From assembly GCF_001039355.2 (NCBI RefSeq), contig NW_019776125.1:1-36168 (forward strand): a stretch of DNA of 36,168 nt. The letters are read 5' to 3'. Positions 26,501 through 32,653 of this stretch are shown here, piece by piece. Position numbers and translations under genes: made by a program. The notes below the pieces were generated by a model. It was given only the letters and a program-made list of their open reading frames with translations. It did no database searches and was not told the origin of the DNA. Each line of letters starts with the position of its first letter. Position 1 is the stretch's first letter. Source of the stretch: Lingula anatina (lineage: Eukaryota; Brachiopoda; Lingulata; Lingulida; Lingulidae).

Positions 26501-29500
26501 GTATTAACCAAATGTTCTTCAAGCTGAATGTTCTCTCTCTAAGCTAATGATATGAATCCATCTTGACAGAAACTCTGGAATAGTTTTCTAAATTTTTTTA
26601 TCGCCAAATATTTAGTTTTTAAAAAAATACATATATTAAGGAATCATTGGCGATGTTATTGAAATTTTGATATTTCCTGAAAATGAATGGCATTGTGTTG
26701 AAAAATTTTAGGTTATTATAATCCGCAACCCTGTAATTATTAAGTGTAAGATTCTGAAACTTTTCAAAAACAATTAATGAAAAGGATCTTTTTGAACCAA
26801 GGAATCAGGGCACTTAATTATGTTTATGTGTAACTGGAAATATCTGTTTTCTAGTTTCTGTCAAGATTTAAATTCTTTGGCAAGCTTTAGGTATATACAT
26901 GTGCTCTTAATGTTCCAAGCATCCAGCTCTAATGCTTTTACATGTGGTTATTTAAAATGTAACATGTTCACTTTGAATGTTAGCTTAAAGGAAAAGATGT
27001 GATTATTAAGCTTCGTTCTGGCGAAAAAGCTGGAAAAATGTTGATATTTATAATCATCCTTGCCTTTCAACTTTTAGGTTGCTTAAATTTATTTTGCATA
27101 TACATAGAATGCTACACTTACTCTTGTTGGATGGTTGTCTCCATGTACTTTTTTAAAACTTTTTTTTTTAATGAAAATAAAATCAAATGTTCCTTGGTCA
27201 AATTTATTTCCTGTACATTTCCAGTGATTTTTGTCTTTTGGTTCAAAGTTAATTTCAAGTGGCCTTTATGGTATATTCGTATTGAAATTGTTTTAATACC
27301 TTAAATGTCAAATCACATGGTTTTGTTCCTGTCATAAAATGTGCCGAATAAATGTTGTAATTAAGGAAATTCTCATTTCCCCATACTTACAGAATGGTTA
27401 TGGTTACTGTATGCATTCATATTTATTATATGTGACCCTGAGAATATACTGTTTTTGGCTTCTACATGTATAGACATGAAAAATGTCAGCCAATTGAGAT
27501 CTTGTCACCCCGAGTTTCAATTTTTAGGAAGCTCATTTGTCTACTATCAGCAGAGGCAAACTGATAGTAGAGAGGTGAGTTTCCAGTGAACTTTGATGCT
27601 CAGGGTGCAGATGTTAGATTTTGGCTTGTTTTACATTGTGCTTCGTTTGCTTCATTTGCTATGTTCTTAACAGTATTTAAATATGTCATGAGTTGTCAGA
27701 TGATTTGCTGATCATTGTTTGTGTTTCTTTCTAAAGCACAGTAAATGTAGGGGAAGGTTCTTGGATTTTTAGGAATTGTCATTTGGTTACCTTTGATCTG
27801 AGGCATGATATGATCTGAGAATGATATACAAAACAAGCATTGACCTTATATGTATCTTTTTTGTTTGTTTTTTGTCATGTTAAATGTATGTATGTATTTT
27901 GAAAGACGGAATCTGCATTTTAGTGAAGTTTTATTATAAGGCATTGTATCTGAAATATACCCTGTATTGTATGTTGTATTCAGAGGACAATATAAACATT
28001 TTTTTTTGGGGGGGGGGGGTCTTTGGGTTGTAAGGGAATTATTTATTCGAAAGCCCTATATAAAATGTTTCCAAAGAAACGCAGCTTTGAAAATATAATA
28101 TGTATTTTAATTTATTACTTTCTTGCAGGGATTTTGCATATGTTGCAAGGGATCCTGTCACGCGGAAGCACATGTGCCACGTGTTTCGTTGCGATACACC
28201 AGCAAGACAGATTGCAAATACCCTAAGAGACATTTGCCAAAAGATTTTAGCTGAGAAAAAAGAGGATGCGCAAGCTGCTGCCAATGGCACTGCTTTGCAG
28301 AAGATGAGCGTGGCCAGGCCAGACAATTTACCCAACTTGAAGAAGACCAGTGACACAAACGGACAGAAAATTACATTCGAGAGTTTGTATCAAAGTAAGG
28401 AAATTTCCTTGTGTGAGACAATTTACAAATTGTGAACTATGATGTCTATAGTACAGTTTTTGTTTATCATATTGTATTTTAAGTTGTGAAAGACTGCAGT
28501 TATTGCCATATGCACTTGCAGTTTTATCTAAATATTACCTATTGTATGTACATGCTAAATTTCTTTTATTTGAAAACTTAGTTCAGTTGGTAGACTTAAA
28601 GTCAAATTGATTTTCAGGGTTCAACAAATACTAAGTAACATATATTTGGTTTCTGTTGTGTACAGGAAATCGATATGGCTTTGGATGCTTTATTTTTATG
28701 CTCTCATATCTCAAACAGATACAGCTACTGTAACCAGTTTTCTGCTTTATCTGCACTACCAAACTAGCAATTACACAGTTGGGTGTTTGGTATATTTGGA
28801 TCTGAATGTCCATTAGATGAAATCCCAGTTGGCTGGCAAAACCAGAAATAATCTTTCCTTCCCAGGCAGGCTTCCAACTGAAATCTCACTTGAGGCAAAA
28901 CGCCAAATGGCATCTTGCCTGGAGAGGTAGAAAATCTATTCTGGATTTGAGTCTTCTCTTTTTAGATGCGGCTTTCCCCACTCCAATGGAGGAGCCAAAG
29001 AAAGTGATCAAGTGCCATTACCTTGGCTCCGCAGTTGTACATAAACCCACAGGCGTTGATGTCCTGAATGCAGCTATTGATAGGATATACGCCAAGGTGC
29101 CGCCGGAGAAGTGGGTCTTCGTGGATGTGGGCGTGGCACCCTCTACTATCACAATAAGTGAACACAAGGTAAGAACTCAATCTGTAAAATGCTATTGGAT
29201 TTCACTTTCATTGCTTGGGAATTTGAAAAGACTTCATACTTGGTAAAATGTTATAGTACTTGTTTTATTATTATTATTATTATTCTAGCATCTGATTTTA
29301 CATATTTTATCAGTGTAACAGAGCCTTCCACTCACATTTCTCTTAGATGAATGTGAAGATGTGACTATTTGATTAAATGTTGTTTTGTCTGATGTAGAAA
29401 AAATAAGTTAACATAGAAAAAAATCCTTAAATTAATGAGCTGTAATTTTATTGCTTTGCTCCAAATTACTATGACAACACTACTGGTTTTCATCATAGAA

Positions 29501-30136
29501 AGGTGCAATACATATACATATTTATTATCATTATTATTATTATTATTTTAACAGAAAGCTGAGAACATTTTGGTGGAAAGCAGAGTTCGCTTCCTGTCTT
29601 TCATGGGAATAGCCATGAAAAATGTAAAGTAAGTGAAATTGCAACAATTATTTTCTCAACTTATTTCCTTTACTTATACTGAAAATATTGAACGATTAAC
29701 CTATTACAGTACAAGACCCAATTTCATTTGATTCAGTAACATTTACTATCTACATGATAGTGTTTGGAAATTGAATTATTATTTGTCAGGCAATTCATCA
29801 TTTTTTTACAAACCCAAATATTTTGTTTTTATCTAGGTATTTTTATATAGGTGTAAACTGAAGTTTTTCTCCCTGTTTTTCAGACTTTGTGGGTACATAA
29901 TGCACAATGCCAATGACCACTATATCGCCCATGCATTCCACTGTGAGCCTTCTGCAGGTGCCCTTTGTAAAACTATTGAAGCAGCTTGTAAGGTAACAAT
30001 ATAGAGAGAAATTAAGACAAAATATGTTCTAGACACACATTATTCACACTTTCAGTGGGAAATAGGGCATGTTTTTACAGGACACCCCTCCCCTTCCAAC
30101 TTTCTTGTACCAAAAATAATTTTTAAAGTTTTTTTT

Positions 30137-30170
<34 letters not shown>

Positions 30171-31510
30171 AATTTTTGTGTTAGTTTTTCTCATCAACTA
30201 TTTATTCATTTTTGCATGAACATTTGTGAATGATTCTAGTTTAGTGCGTTCCTGATATGCAGTTTGACAGTACACTGTCAGTATATTTCACCATTTAATA
30301 TCATCATTGTTGTTGTTGATCTAAATATACATGTTTAAGAGATGCATGTCCTATTTCTCCTTAAAACATTGCTTAATTTTTCTCAGTGCATATGAGAATG
30401 TGCATGTTTATATCTAGTAAGTTGTTAGAAAATTGGTAGCATATTTGGATAGACTTATTGCATAACGCTTCAACATAGGAGTACCAGTATTATATGTATA
30501 TACATTATTTTATATTATATATATAATAGTTATATGAGTTTGACAGATTGTACTTAGATGTCCCTCTGTTACCAGTGATAATAGATTTAGGACAGCATAT
30601 TTTGTGCTACATTTTACCTCACAGTAGTAGATATATGTCAGCATCAAAGTTTTAGTTTTTTGTGTAGAAATTGAGTAATCTATTGCATGTTTTCATACAT
30701 TTGTGTGATATTTTGTTACAGCTTCGATTCACCAAACTTCTCGATTCACACCCTGCTCCGGCTGAGGTAAAAATGATTTTTGAGGCCATGTTGATTAGAA
30801 AGGAATATTATTAAGCCTTCAATTTTAGAAGTGTTTTTATCCTATACTATGAGGACTAATGTAATTTTTCAAAATATTGCTGTATTCTCTCCCATTTGAT
30901 TTTCCAAATTTAACCATTTATTTTCATAAAATCTGACTCCTTTTCTTTGTTGTTTAACATAAATATATATGATATGCAGACTTTCAGTCATTTTTAGCTG
31001 TCCAAAAATTACAAGCAAATTCTGATTCTCCCTCAATTTTCTTGTTCCTTCTTCCTCAATGTAAAAAAATCTAAATCCTCTCACATACAATTGTCCTGCA
31101 TTCCAGTGGAGAACCTTGAAATCATCCAGATCATTTTGTTTAAGAAGTGTATTGTCTGAAATTGCTCAAAAGACAATCCAAAACATGGCTGTCACCAAAT
31201 AAACTTTCAAAGCTGCCCAATGTTTTTTTTTTTTTTTTTTTTTTTTTAACCAGGACACCGGCTTTAATCTCATGCAATCTTACAGGAAGTGGATATGAGA
31301 GGGCCTAGATTCATATCAAATTGCTTCTTCCTGCAGTGTACCTCTGTTTATATTGAAATTCTCTACCCAGCAAAGTAATAATGATTTAATTGATTCACTA
31401 TGAATGGAATGTTTCTGATGAACATGGCTTTAGGATTTTTATCCAACATATTTCATCAGGTGACGGGTGTTGAATGAGTTGTATTGCAGTGCTAATTGTG
31501 ATACAGTTCT

Positions 31511-31553
<43 letters not shown>

Positions 31554-32653
31554 TTACCTTTTGAATGTTGTTAAAGTGCTTACAGCATGTGCAAATTATT
31601 TGTCTCTGATGTGGATAGCTTAAAATAAATTTAGGCTAGTTTGCTATATGAGTTACTGTATTTTCCATAAAATAGGCATCATAGCTTTTTCATTTAGTAC
31701 TTTAGTAAATTAGATATATGAAATTGAACACTTTAATTTTGAGAGCTCTTTATAAGTAAATGTAACCATAAATGAAAAAAAACTGTTATTAATAAATTAA
31801 ACTTTCATTGTGTAGTGACATGTAATTATAAGTTTTCCAGTATATTTTGAATCCATGCATTTGCGTACTATTACTGTATGAGGAATGCTGTAGTTCAATA
31901 ATCCCTTTATAAGTTCCAAGTACTAGTACCATTTTATGCAGACATGTTGAACTATATCTCATTGGGAATCTATCACCAAACTATAATGGCTTATTTCCAT
32001 TAATATTTTATTGGTGTTACATACATGTCATTTTAAACCAATCCCATGTTATTGTTGTTGTAGCTGCGGTATCAGAAATGCCTGGATGCCCACCCACAAA
32101 CACCTGACCACAAGAAACAACAGCAAAGCAAGGTATGTGCATGATTATCACACTGAGACAGTGGGGTATCAGAACTGCGTATTATAGTTTTAAACGAAAG
32201 TGAAAAATATGTTTCTCAGCCCTGTAAATTTCTAACCTTAATGGTCAATCAATCTTTATTCTGCAGCTTCTAAAATATTGTTTTTATTGTATAATGTACT
32301 TATAATTATGTAGTTCTTGAATATTGAATTTAGATAAAGTCTATTACATTCAATTGCTAATATTTATTGAACTGCCAGGTTGCCAACTTTATCATTCTTA
32401 TAAAGTAGAGAGCTTTGGAGCGTTAGTCATTTTTATAAACAATAGAACAATCAAAATTTATTAATTGAAAATGTGTACAATTCTTAATTGTTTATACACG
32501 TTTACTTAAGTTGGCAATTTTGATATTGTTTCGCTACTAAATATATGGATTCATTTTATAATTTAGACAAATCATATTTTCCAGGGTATTGGTGCTACAT
32601 TAAAATCTGTTTTTGGAACTCTTGTTCCTAAGAAGAAAAACAGCAAGAGCTAA
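924..32653 (+). CDS. APBB: Fe65/APBB family adaptor gene, 5'-partial, spliced
   Basis: Whole-gene entry for an intracellular adaptor. In known family members the WW domain binds proline-rich ligands, PTB1 binds LRP1 and nuclear partners such as Kat5/Tip60 and CP2/LSF, and PTB2 binds the NPTY motif of the APP intracellular tail, linking membrane signalling to the nucleus. Here the order WW, PTB1, PTB2, basic tail is read from about 14 plus-strand exons (listed separately) totalling roughly 590 codons. Diagnostic strings are YYWHIKSGT (WW), FAVRSLGWVKIAEEDL, IRVWGVGRDNGR and CHVFRCDTPA (PTB1), and CHYLGSAVVHKPTGVDV and VRFLSFMGIA (PTB2). Wording in PTB1 is closest to APBB2, but invertebrates usually have one ancestral gene, so no paralogue is assigned. 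Introns range from 255 to 12,043 nt with GT-AG ends, and phases agree at every junction except 22796/23841. The start codon is not seen. Confidence 0.95.
1637..1708. repeat. 24-bp tandem repeat, three copies
   Basis: Three adjacent copies at 1637-1660, 1661-1684 and 1685-1708 share a core ATGTTCTTTATGCTCTAG. Copy 2 differs in its first bases, and copy 3 has T for C and a CAGCAG end. It lies inside the long intron and no function is suggested. Confidence 0.85.
2470..2580 (+). repeat. Diverged dispersed repeat, copy 1
   Basis: Shares GATCATATATA, a run of TACTATAATA type and the block ATGGCTGTCTGGGTA with the sequence near 3546-3640, in the same order and spacing. It is an old direct duplication, or two copies of one interspersed element. 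Confidence 0.6.
3546..3640 (+). repeat. Diverged dispersed repeat, copy 2
   Basis: Partner of the copy at about 2470-2580. The best shared block is GGATGGAT followed by AATGGCTGTCTGGGTA. The boundaries are approximate. Confidence 0.6.
5371..5531 (+). repeat. Left terminal array, about six 15-16-bp units
   Basis: Six recognisable units of the GGTTCGCTGTGCCGA type, one lacking its first bases (5375-5383). The second and third are separated by about 57 bases holding a small inverted repeat, CCGGAAAA at 5406-5413 and TTTTCCGG at 5434-5441. Units vary at TG/CG/TA (GCTGTG, GCTATG, GCTGCG). Confidence 0.85.
6117..6244. repeat. Paired inverted repeats inside the element
   Basis: 9-bp arms GCCTCCGAT at 6116-6124 and ATCGGAGGC at 6128-6136 flank three bases. 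At 6227-6244 the string CCTCCGATTAATCGGAGG is a perfect 18-bp palindrome. Further partial copies (TCGGAG) lie between and after them. They could be protein-binding or structural sites of the element. Confidence 0.8.
6519..6669 (-). repeat. Right terminal array, about eight 15-16-bp units
   Basis: Eight or nine units of the form TCGGCATAGCGAACC, complementary to the left array, with one interruption (about 6560-6575). A 142-codon minus-strand open frame across it (6255-6683) is made partly of these repeats and is not counted as a gene. Confidence 0.85.
9149..9187 (+). CDS. APBB: Candidate basic cassette exon (HIRRHKRRKHSKK)
   Basis: Speculative. ATTTCAG at 9142-9148 is followed by 39 nt and the donor AAG|GTAATG at 9188. 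The segment is phase 0 at both ends, as are the flanking coding exons (1062 and 13106), so inclusion would keep the frame and insert HIRRHKRRKHSKK before TEEVLLPPGW. Nine of 13 residues are K or R, like a nuclear localisation signal. The alternative is a first exon starting at ATG 9104 (MPVRKPVRRPPLAFQ...), preceded by an in-frame stop at 9086-9088, which also joins 13106 in phase. A TGCATG lies at 9250-9255, downstream of the donor. The acceptor pyrimidine tract is weak, and an A/G-rich stretch can give K/R by chance. Confidence 0.25.
12556..12612. repeat. (TG)n microsatellite
   Basis: An almost pure TG repeat with one CA interruption at about 12571-12572. Confidence 0.95.
12879..12906. repeat. 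28-bp perfect palindrome
   Basis: Two 14-base halves, TGTTAAAATCTCTT and AAGAGATTTTAACA, meet with no spacer. It is intronic, about 200 bases upstream of the WW exon acceptor. Confidence 0.9.
13106..13148 (+). CDS. APBB: WW domain exon, first half
   Basis: 43-nt exon encoding TEEVLLPPGWEKHE plus the first base of a split codon. LPPGW is the N-terminal WW signature including the first conserved Trp, which in the WW family packs the hydrophobic core. The acceptor has a strong tract (TTTTGTTCTTTTCATTTCAG ending at 13105) and the donor is GAAG|GTGGGT at 13149. The split codon joins the next exon as GAC (Asp), giving WEKHEDKEGPYYW, which matches the loop length of Fe65 WW domains. That fixes both the donor and the acceptor at 20290. 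Confidence 0.95.
14020..14169. repeat. 20-bp direct repeats 130 bp apart
   Basis: TGAAGCTCTAATAAATCTGT occurs exactly at 14020-14039 and 14150-14169. The 110 bases between are not themselves repeated. It could be the target duplication of a small insertion or a microhomology duplication. Confidence 0.8.
14538..14589. repeat. Polypyrimidine tract with (CT)n
   Basis: A T/C-only stretch ending in a pure CT repeat (about 14564-14589). It resembles a PTB/hnRNP I binding tract but is far from any exon. Confidence 0.85.
15758..15957 (+). repeat. 190-bp diverged repeat, copy A
   Basis: Shares ordered blocks with 17178-17357: CCATGGCAACC, GGAAATTTGCTCCCTGGG, TTTTAGGCT, GTGTTCT, TTTGAGAAATTAGT, and an ACTGAG end. 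It is probably two copies of one interspersed element or an old local duplication. Confidence 0.85.
16171..16192. repeat. Poly-T run
   Basis: A run of about 22 T in the second intron. Confidence 0.9.
16689..16906. repeat. 118-bp tandem duplication
   Basis: Copies begin at 16689 and 16807 with GTGGTTTAAC and share AAGCTCTG, TTCTGACAGA, the motif TCGA(A/G)GAAA and TTTAGAATAT in order. They have diverged by substitutions and small deletions. Confidence 0.85.
17178..17357 (+). repeat. 190-bp diverged repeat, copy B
   Basis: Partner of copy A at 15758-15957, in the same orientation and 1.4 kb downstream. A further 15-bp match, CACAAAAAGGAGTCT, links 17111 and 17645 nearby, so the region has a history of local duplication. 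Confidence 0.85.
20291..20412 (+). CDS. APBB: WW domain exon, second half, with proline run
   Basis: 122-nt exon. It completes Asp (GAC), then reads KEGPYYWHIKSGTIQREPP, followed by PPPSPGTVQRAQRQESQPSE. The acceptor is GATTACAG at 20283-20290 with a poor pyrimidine tract, fixed by the phase of the previous exon. The donor ACA|GTGAGT at 20413 is strong. YYWHI and SGT are Fe65-type WW strand residues. The second signature Trp (QWEPP in vertebrate Fe65), which stacks on the ligand proline, is Arg here: AGG at 20338-20340, one base from TGG. A run of five prolines follows at once. The exon ends in phase 0, matching 22651. Confidence 0.95.
20413..22650 (+). other. 2.2-kb intron
   Basis: AT-rich sequence with no exon or repeat family recognised. 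It ends in TAATGCCCAG before 22651. Confidence 0.75.
22651..22796 (+). CDS. APBB: Linker exon between WW and PTB1 (3' end uncertain)
   Basis: Begins in phase 0 after CCCAG (22646-22650), agreeing with the WW exon. It reads VNEAPHVPHRSSAEVETLVG and continues through TSKDDSAICEEEVLHEFDPL, acidic and serine-rich like the Fe65 linker, with GC content above its flanks. The best donor by consensus is CTGG|GTATGA at 22797, but that leaves phase 2 while the next recognised exon needs phase 0. In-phase but weaker donors are GAG|GTAGAA at 22693 and GAG|GTCCTC at 22768. Reading on without splicing meets a stop at 22810-22812, so an alternative short form is also possible. The exon is well supported, its end is not. 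Confidence 0.75.
22797..23840 (+). other. 1.0-kb intron with phase conflict
   Basis: Contains a 13-base C run at 22844-22856 and TGG/AAG low complexity near 23139. A strong acceptor-like tract ends TTTTTCAG at about 23288 and is followed by TAACAG|GTTATG, but no exon of the length needed (3n+1) could be defined. Confidence 0.5.
22844..22856. repeat. C13 homopolymer
   Basis: An uninterrupted run of 13 C, a place where sequencing or assembly length errors are common. Confidence 0.95.
23841..23944 (+). CDS. APBB: Linker exon with FEG/YA motif
   Basis: 104-nt exon after a strong acceptor (TTTCTTTCCACTCCCCCAG ending at 23840). In phase 0 it reads DSIPDSPSSTDSDCDPLQAF and then EGHAFKYAAQSLSS. The AFEGHAFKYA part resembles the EFEGATLRYA segment just before PTB1 in vertebrate APBB2, which confirms the frame. 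The donor is CT|GTAAGC at 23945, leaving phase 2 that joins the next exon as CTA (Leu). The two other frames give unconvincing protein or a stop at the next junction. Confidence 0.9.
23945..24723 (+). other. 0.8-kb AT-rich intron
   Basis: Very AT-rich. No element was recognised. It ends in TCATTTTAG. Confidence 0.8.
24724..24985 (+). CDS. APBB: PTB1 first exon
   Basis: 262-nt exon. A linker (NAPNAIFNSLNSTQPEGQ...) is followed by FAVRSLGWVKIAEEDL, the highly conserved start of Fe65 PTB1 (first strand), then AVNKCIVDLSL (helix) and NDINDVVGRWGD. The donor GAT|GTAAAT at 24986 is in phase 0. In known family members PTB1 binds LRP1 and nuclear factors. The vertebrate equivalent reads SSVAVNNCIRQLS; here it is SSRAVNKCIVDLS. 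A TTG at 24800 can be misread as a start, but the frame is open from the acceptor at 24723. Confidence 0.97.
24986..25444 (+). other. 0.46-kb intron within PTB1
   Basis: AT-rich with no other feature. It ends in GATTTTCCAG at 25435-25444. Confidence 0.85.
25445..25572 (+). CDS. APBB: PTB1 central exon
   Basis: 128-nt exon. GKDLFMDLDSISLRLVDPQD is followed by FTVLNSQSIHSIRVWGVG and RDNG, and the last two bases (AG) begin a split Arg codon. It covers the central strands of the PTB fold. IRVWGVGRDNGR is nearly invariant in the family. The donor AG|GTAAGT at 25573 is optimal. The exon can join either 28129 (giving DNG-R-DFAYVARD) or the candidate microexon at 27551. Confidence 0.97.
25762..26171 (+). 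repeat. CGTCGCC-rich element with 161-bp tandem units, cut by gap
   Basis: A GC-rich (GTCGCC)n-like head (about 25770-25820) is followed by at least two units whose shared block starts at 25898 and 26059 (AAAACGCAGGTCAAGTT, then AATCAGCA, GTTATGCTGTTTTTT, CACTGTAAACACA or similar). The period is 161 bp with about 85 percent identity. The second copy runs into the assembly gap, so the array may be longer. The layout recalls the roughly 160-bp core repeats of some bivalve elements, but family identity was not established. Confidence 0.75.
26172..26371. other. Assembly gap, 200 N
   Basis: A 200-base block of N, probably a placeholder of arbitrary length. It directly follows the second 161-bp unit, so the unresolved sequence is likely more of that array. 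Confidence 0.98.
27540..27571 (+). promoter_or_regulatory. 11-bp RNA hairpin over the microexon 3' splice site
   Basis: TCTACTATCAG at 27540-27550 and CTGATAGTAGA at 27561-27571 are perfect reverse complements separated by ten bases (CAGAGGCAAA). The AG of the acceptor closes the stem and the second AG of the tandem site is in the loop, so folding would mask acceptor 1 and pair most of the microexon. The stem is seen directly; the splicing effect is inferred. Confidence 0.7.
27551..27574 (+). CDS. APBB: Candidate 24-nt PTB1 microexon (SRGKLIVE)
   Basis: The acceptor CTACTATCAG ends at 27550, and the donor GAGAG|GTGAGT at 27575 is close to ideal. The 24 bases are a multiple of three and fit the split-codon phase on both sides, with no stop. 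Inclusion changes DNG-R-DFAYVA to DNG-SRGKLIVE-R-DFAYVA. The acceptor is CAGCAG (NAGNAG), so 24- or 21-nt forms (SRGKLIVE or RGKLIVE) are both in frame. Vertebrate APBB1 has a neuronal 6-nt microexon at this same junction that adds Arg-Glu and gives ...ERDFAYVA; this one also ends in ...ERDFAYVA. In vertebrates that microexon alters partner binding. Use of this exon is not proven. Confidence 0.6.
27999..28019. repeat. T9G12 homopolymer pair
   Basis: Nine T followed by twelve G, about 110 bases before the PTB1 acceptor. It is G-quadruplex-prone only as a continuous G run. Confidence 0.9.
28129..28394 (+). CDS. APBB: PTB1 last exon and inter-PTB linker
   Basis: 266-nt exon after TTACTTTCTTGCAG (28115-28128). 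The first G completes Arg, then DFAYVARDPVTRKHMCHVFR, CDTPARQIANTLRDICQKIL and AEKKEDAQ. VFRCDTPA leads into the long C-terminal PTB helix. The rest (NGTALQKMSVARPDNLPNLK ... ITFESLYQ) is the linker to PTB2. The donor CAAA|GTAAGG at 28395 leaves phase 1. The position of DFAYVARD right at the acceptor matches the vertebrate exon boundary used by the neuronal microexon. Confidence 0.97.
28395..28965 (+). other. 0.57-kb intron between PTB1 and PTB2
   Basis: No element was recognised. It ends in GTCTTCTCTTTTTAG. Confidence 0.85.
28966..29168 (+). CDS. APBB: PTB2 first exon
   Basis: 203-nt exon. It completes Asn, then AAFPTPMEEPKKVIKCHYLG, the SAVVHKPTGVDVLNAAIDRI helix, AKVPPEKWVFVDVGVAP and STITISEHK. 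YLG...KPTGVDVLN is the conserved start of Fe65 PTB2, the domain that binds the NPTY-containing tail of APP-family proteins. The donor AAG|GTAAGA at 29169 is in phase 0. The acceptor is TCTTTTTAG at 28957-28965. Confidence 0.97.
29169..29554 (+). other. 0.39-kb intron with (ATT)n
   Basis: ATT repeats lie at about 29266-29285 and 29530-29547. The second is part of the acceptor tract. Confidence 0.9.
29555..29628 (+). CDS. APBB: PTB2 second exon
   Basis: 74-nt exon: KAENILVESRVRFLSFMGIA then MKNV plus two bases. VRFLSFMGI is the family motif of a PTB2 strand (VRFLSFMGVG in APBB2). The acceptor is TTTTAACAG at 29546-29554 and the donor AA|GTAAGT at 29629. Confidence 0.97.
29884..29992 (+). CDS. 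APBB: PTB2 third exon
   Basis: 109-nt exon: completes Lys, then LCGYIMHNANDHYIAHAFHC, EPSAGALCKTIEAACK. HAFHCEP corresponds to the conserved HVFWCEP strand, and GALCKTIEAACK opens the C-terminal helix of the PTB fold, which lines the peptide groove. It ends in phase 0 after K (AAG|GTAACA), directly before the duplicated helix exons. Confidence 0.97.
29993..30721 (+). other. Intron upstream of duplicated helix exons
   Basis: 729 nt with a long T-rich run (30129-30168) and four TGCATG motifs at 30213, 30343, 30401 and 30684. It ends in GATATTTTGTTACAG. Confidence 0.85.
30213..30689 (+). promoter_or_regulatory. Cluster of four TGCATG (Rbfox-type) sites
   Basis: TGCATG occurs at 30213-30218, 30343-30348, 30401-30406 and 30684-30689, the last 32 bases before the 45-nt exon. 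Rbfox proteins bind UGCAUG, and binding upstream of an exon usually represses it. The window background for this hexamer is roughly one per 1.5 kb by eye, so four in 729 nt is a modest enrichment. Confidence 0.5.
30722..30766 (+). CDS. APBB: PTB2 helix exon, copy A (45 nt)
   Basis: Encodes LRFTKLLDSHPAPAE, phase 0 at both ends, with acceptor TTTTGTTACAG (ending at 30721) and donor GAG|GTAAAA at 30767. It is clearly related to copy B at 32064 (LRYQKCLDAHPQTPD): 8 of 15 residues are identical, including L, R, K, L, D, H, P and P at matching places. Vertebrate Fe65 has a single LRYQKCL at this point, so copy A is the derived duplicate. It forms the end of the PTB2 C-terminal helix. Use instead of, or together with, copy B keeps the frame. 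Confidence 0.85.
30767..32063 (+). other. 1.3-kb intron between duplicated exons
   Basis: Holds a poly-T run (31222-31247) and a (TTTA)n microsatellite (31510-31555). No TGCATG was seen. It ends in ATTGTTGTTGTAG. Confidence 0.9.
31510..31555. repeat. (TTTA)n microsatellite
   Basis: About eleven TTTA units. Confidence 0.95.
32064..32132 (+). CDS. APBB: PTB2 helix exon, copy B (69 nt)
   Basis: Encodes LRYQKCLDAHPQTPD followed by HKKQQQSK, phase 0 at both ends. The acceptor GTTGTTGTAG ends at 32063 and the donor AAG|GTATGT is at 32133. LRYQKCLDA is the ancestral-type sequence, nearly identical to vertebrate Fe65 after AACM, so this is the canonical copy. Its extra 8 codons are basic and glutamine-rich. 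TGCATG at 32138-32143 begins five bases past the exon end, a position where Rbfox binding usually promotes inclusion. Confidence 0.95.
32138..32143 (+). promoter_or_regulatory. TGCATG just downstream of helix exon B
   Basis: An Rbfox-type hexamer that starts at intron position +6 and immediately follows the GTATG of the donor. Confidence 0.45.
32585..32653 (+). CDS. APBB: Last coding exon, basic C-terminus and stop
   Basis: Acceptor CATATTTTCCAG ends at 32584. It reads GIGATLKSVFGTLVPKKKNS then KS and stop TAA at 32651-32653. It resembles the C-terminal GVxSLxxxLKxKR tail of vertebrate Fe65 proteins in being a short amphipathic segment followed by a lysine cluster. It is in phase with either helix exon. 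Confidence 0.95.
   Translation, partial: GIGATLKSVFGTLVPKKKNSKS

Larger units (their letters stand above)
25573..28128 (+). other. 2.6-kb PTB1 intron holding the microexon
   Basis: Contains the tandem-repeat element (25762-26171), the gap (26172-26371), the candidate microexon and hairpin (27540-27580) and a T9G12 homopolymer pair (27999-28019). The rest is AT-rich with no recognised content. Confidence 0.85.

Noticed and set aside
26082-26511. Open frames running through the N block
   Set aside because: Artefacts of unknown bases in the gap.
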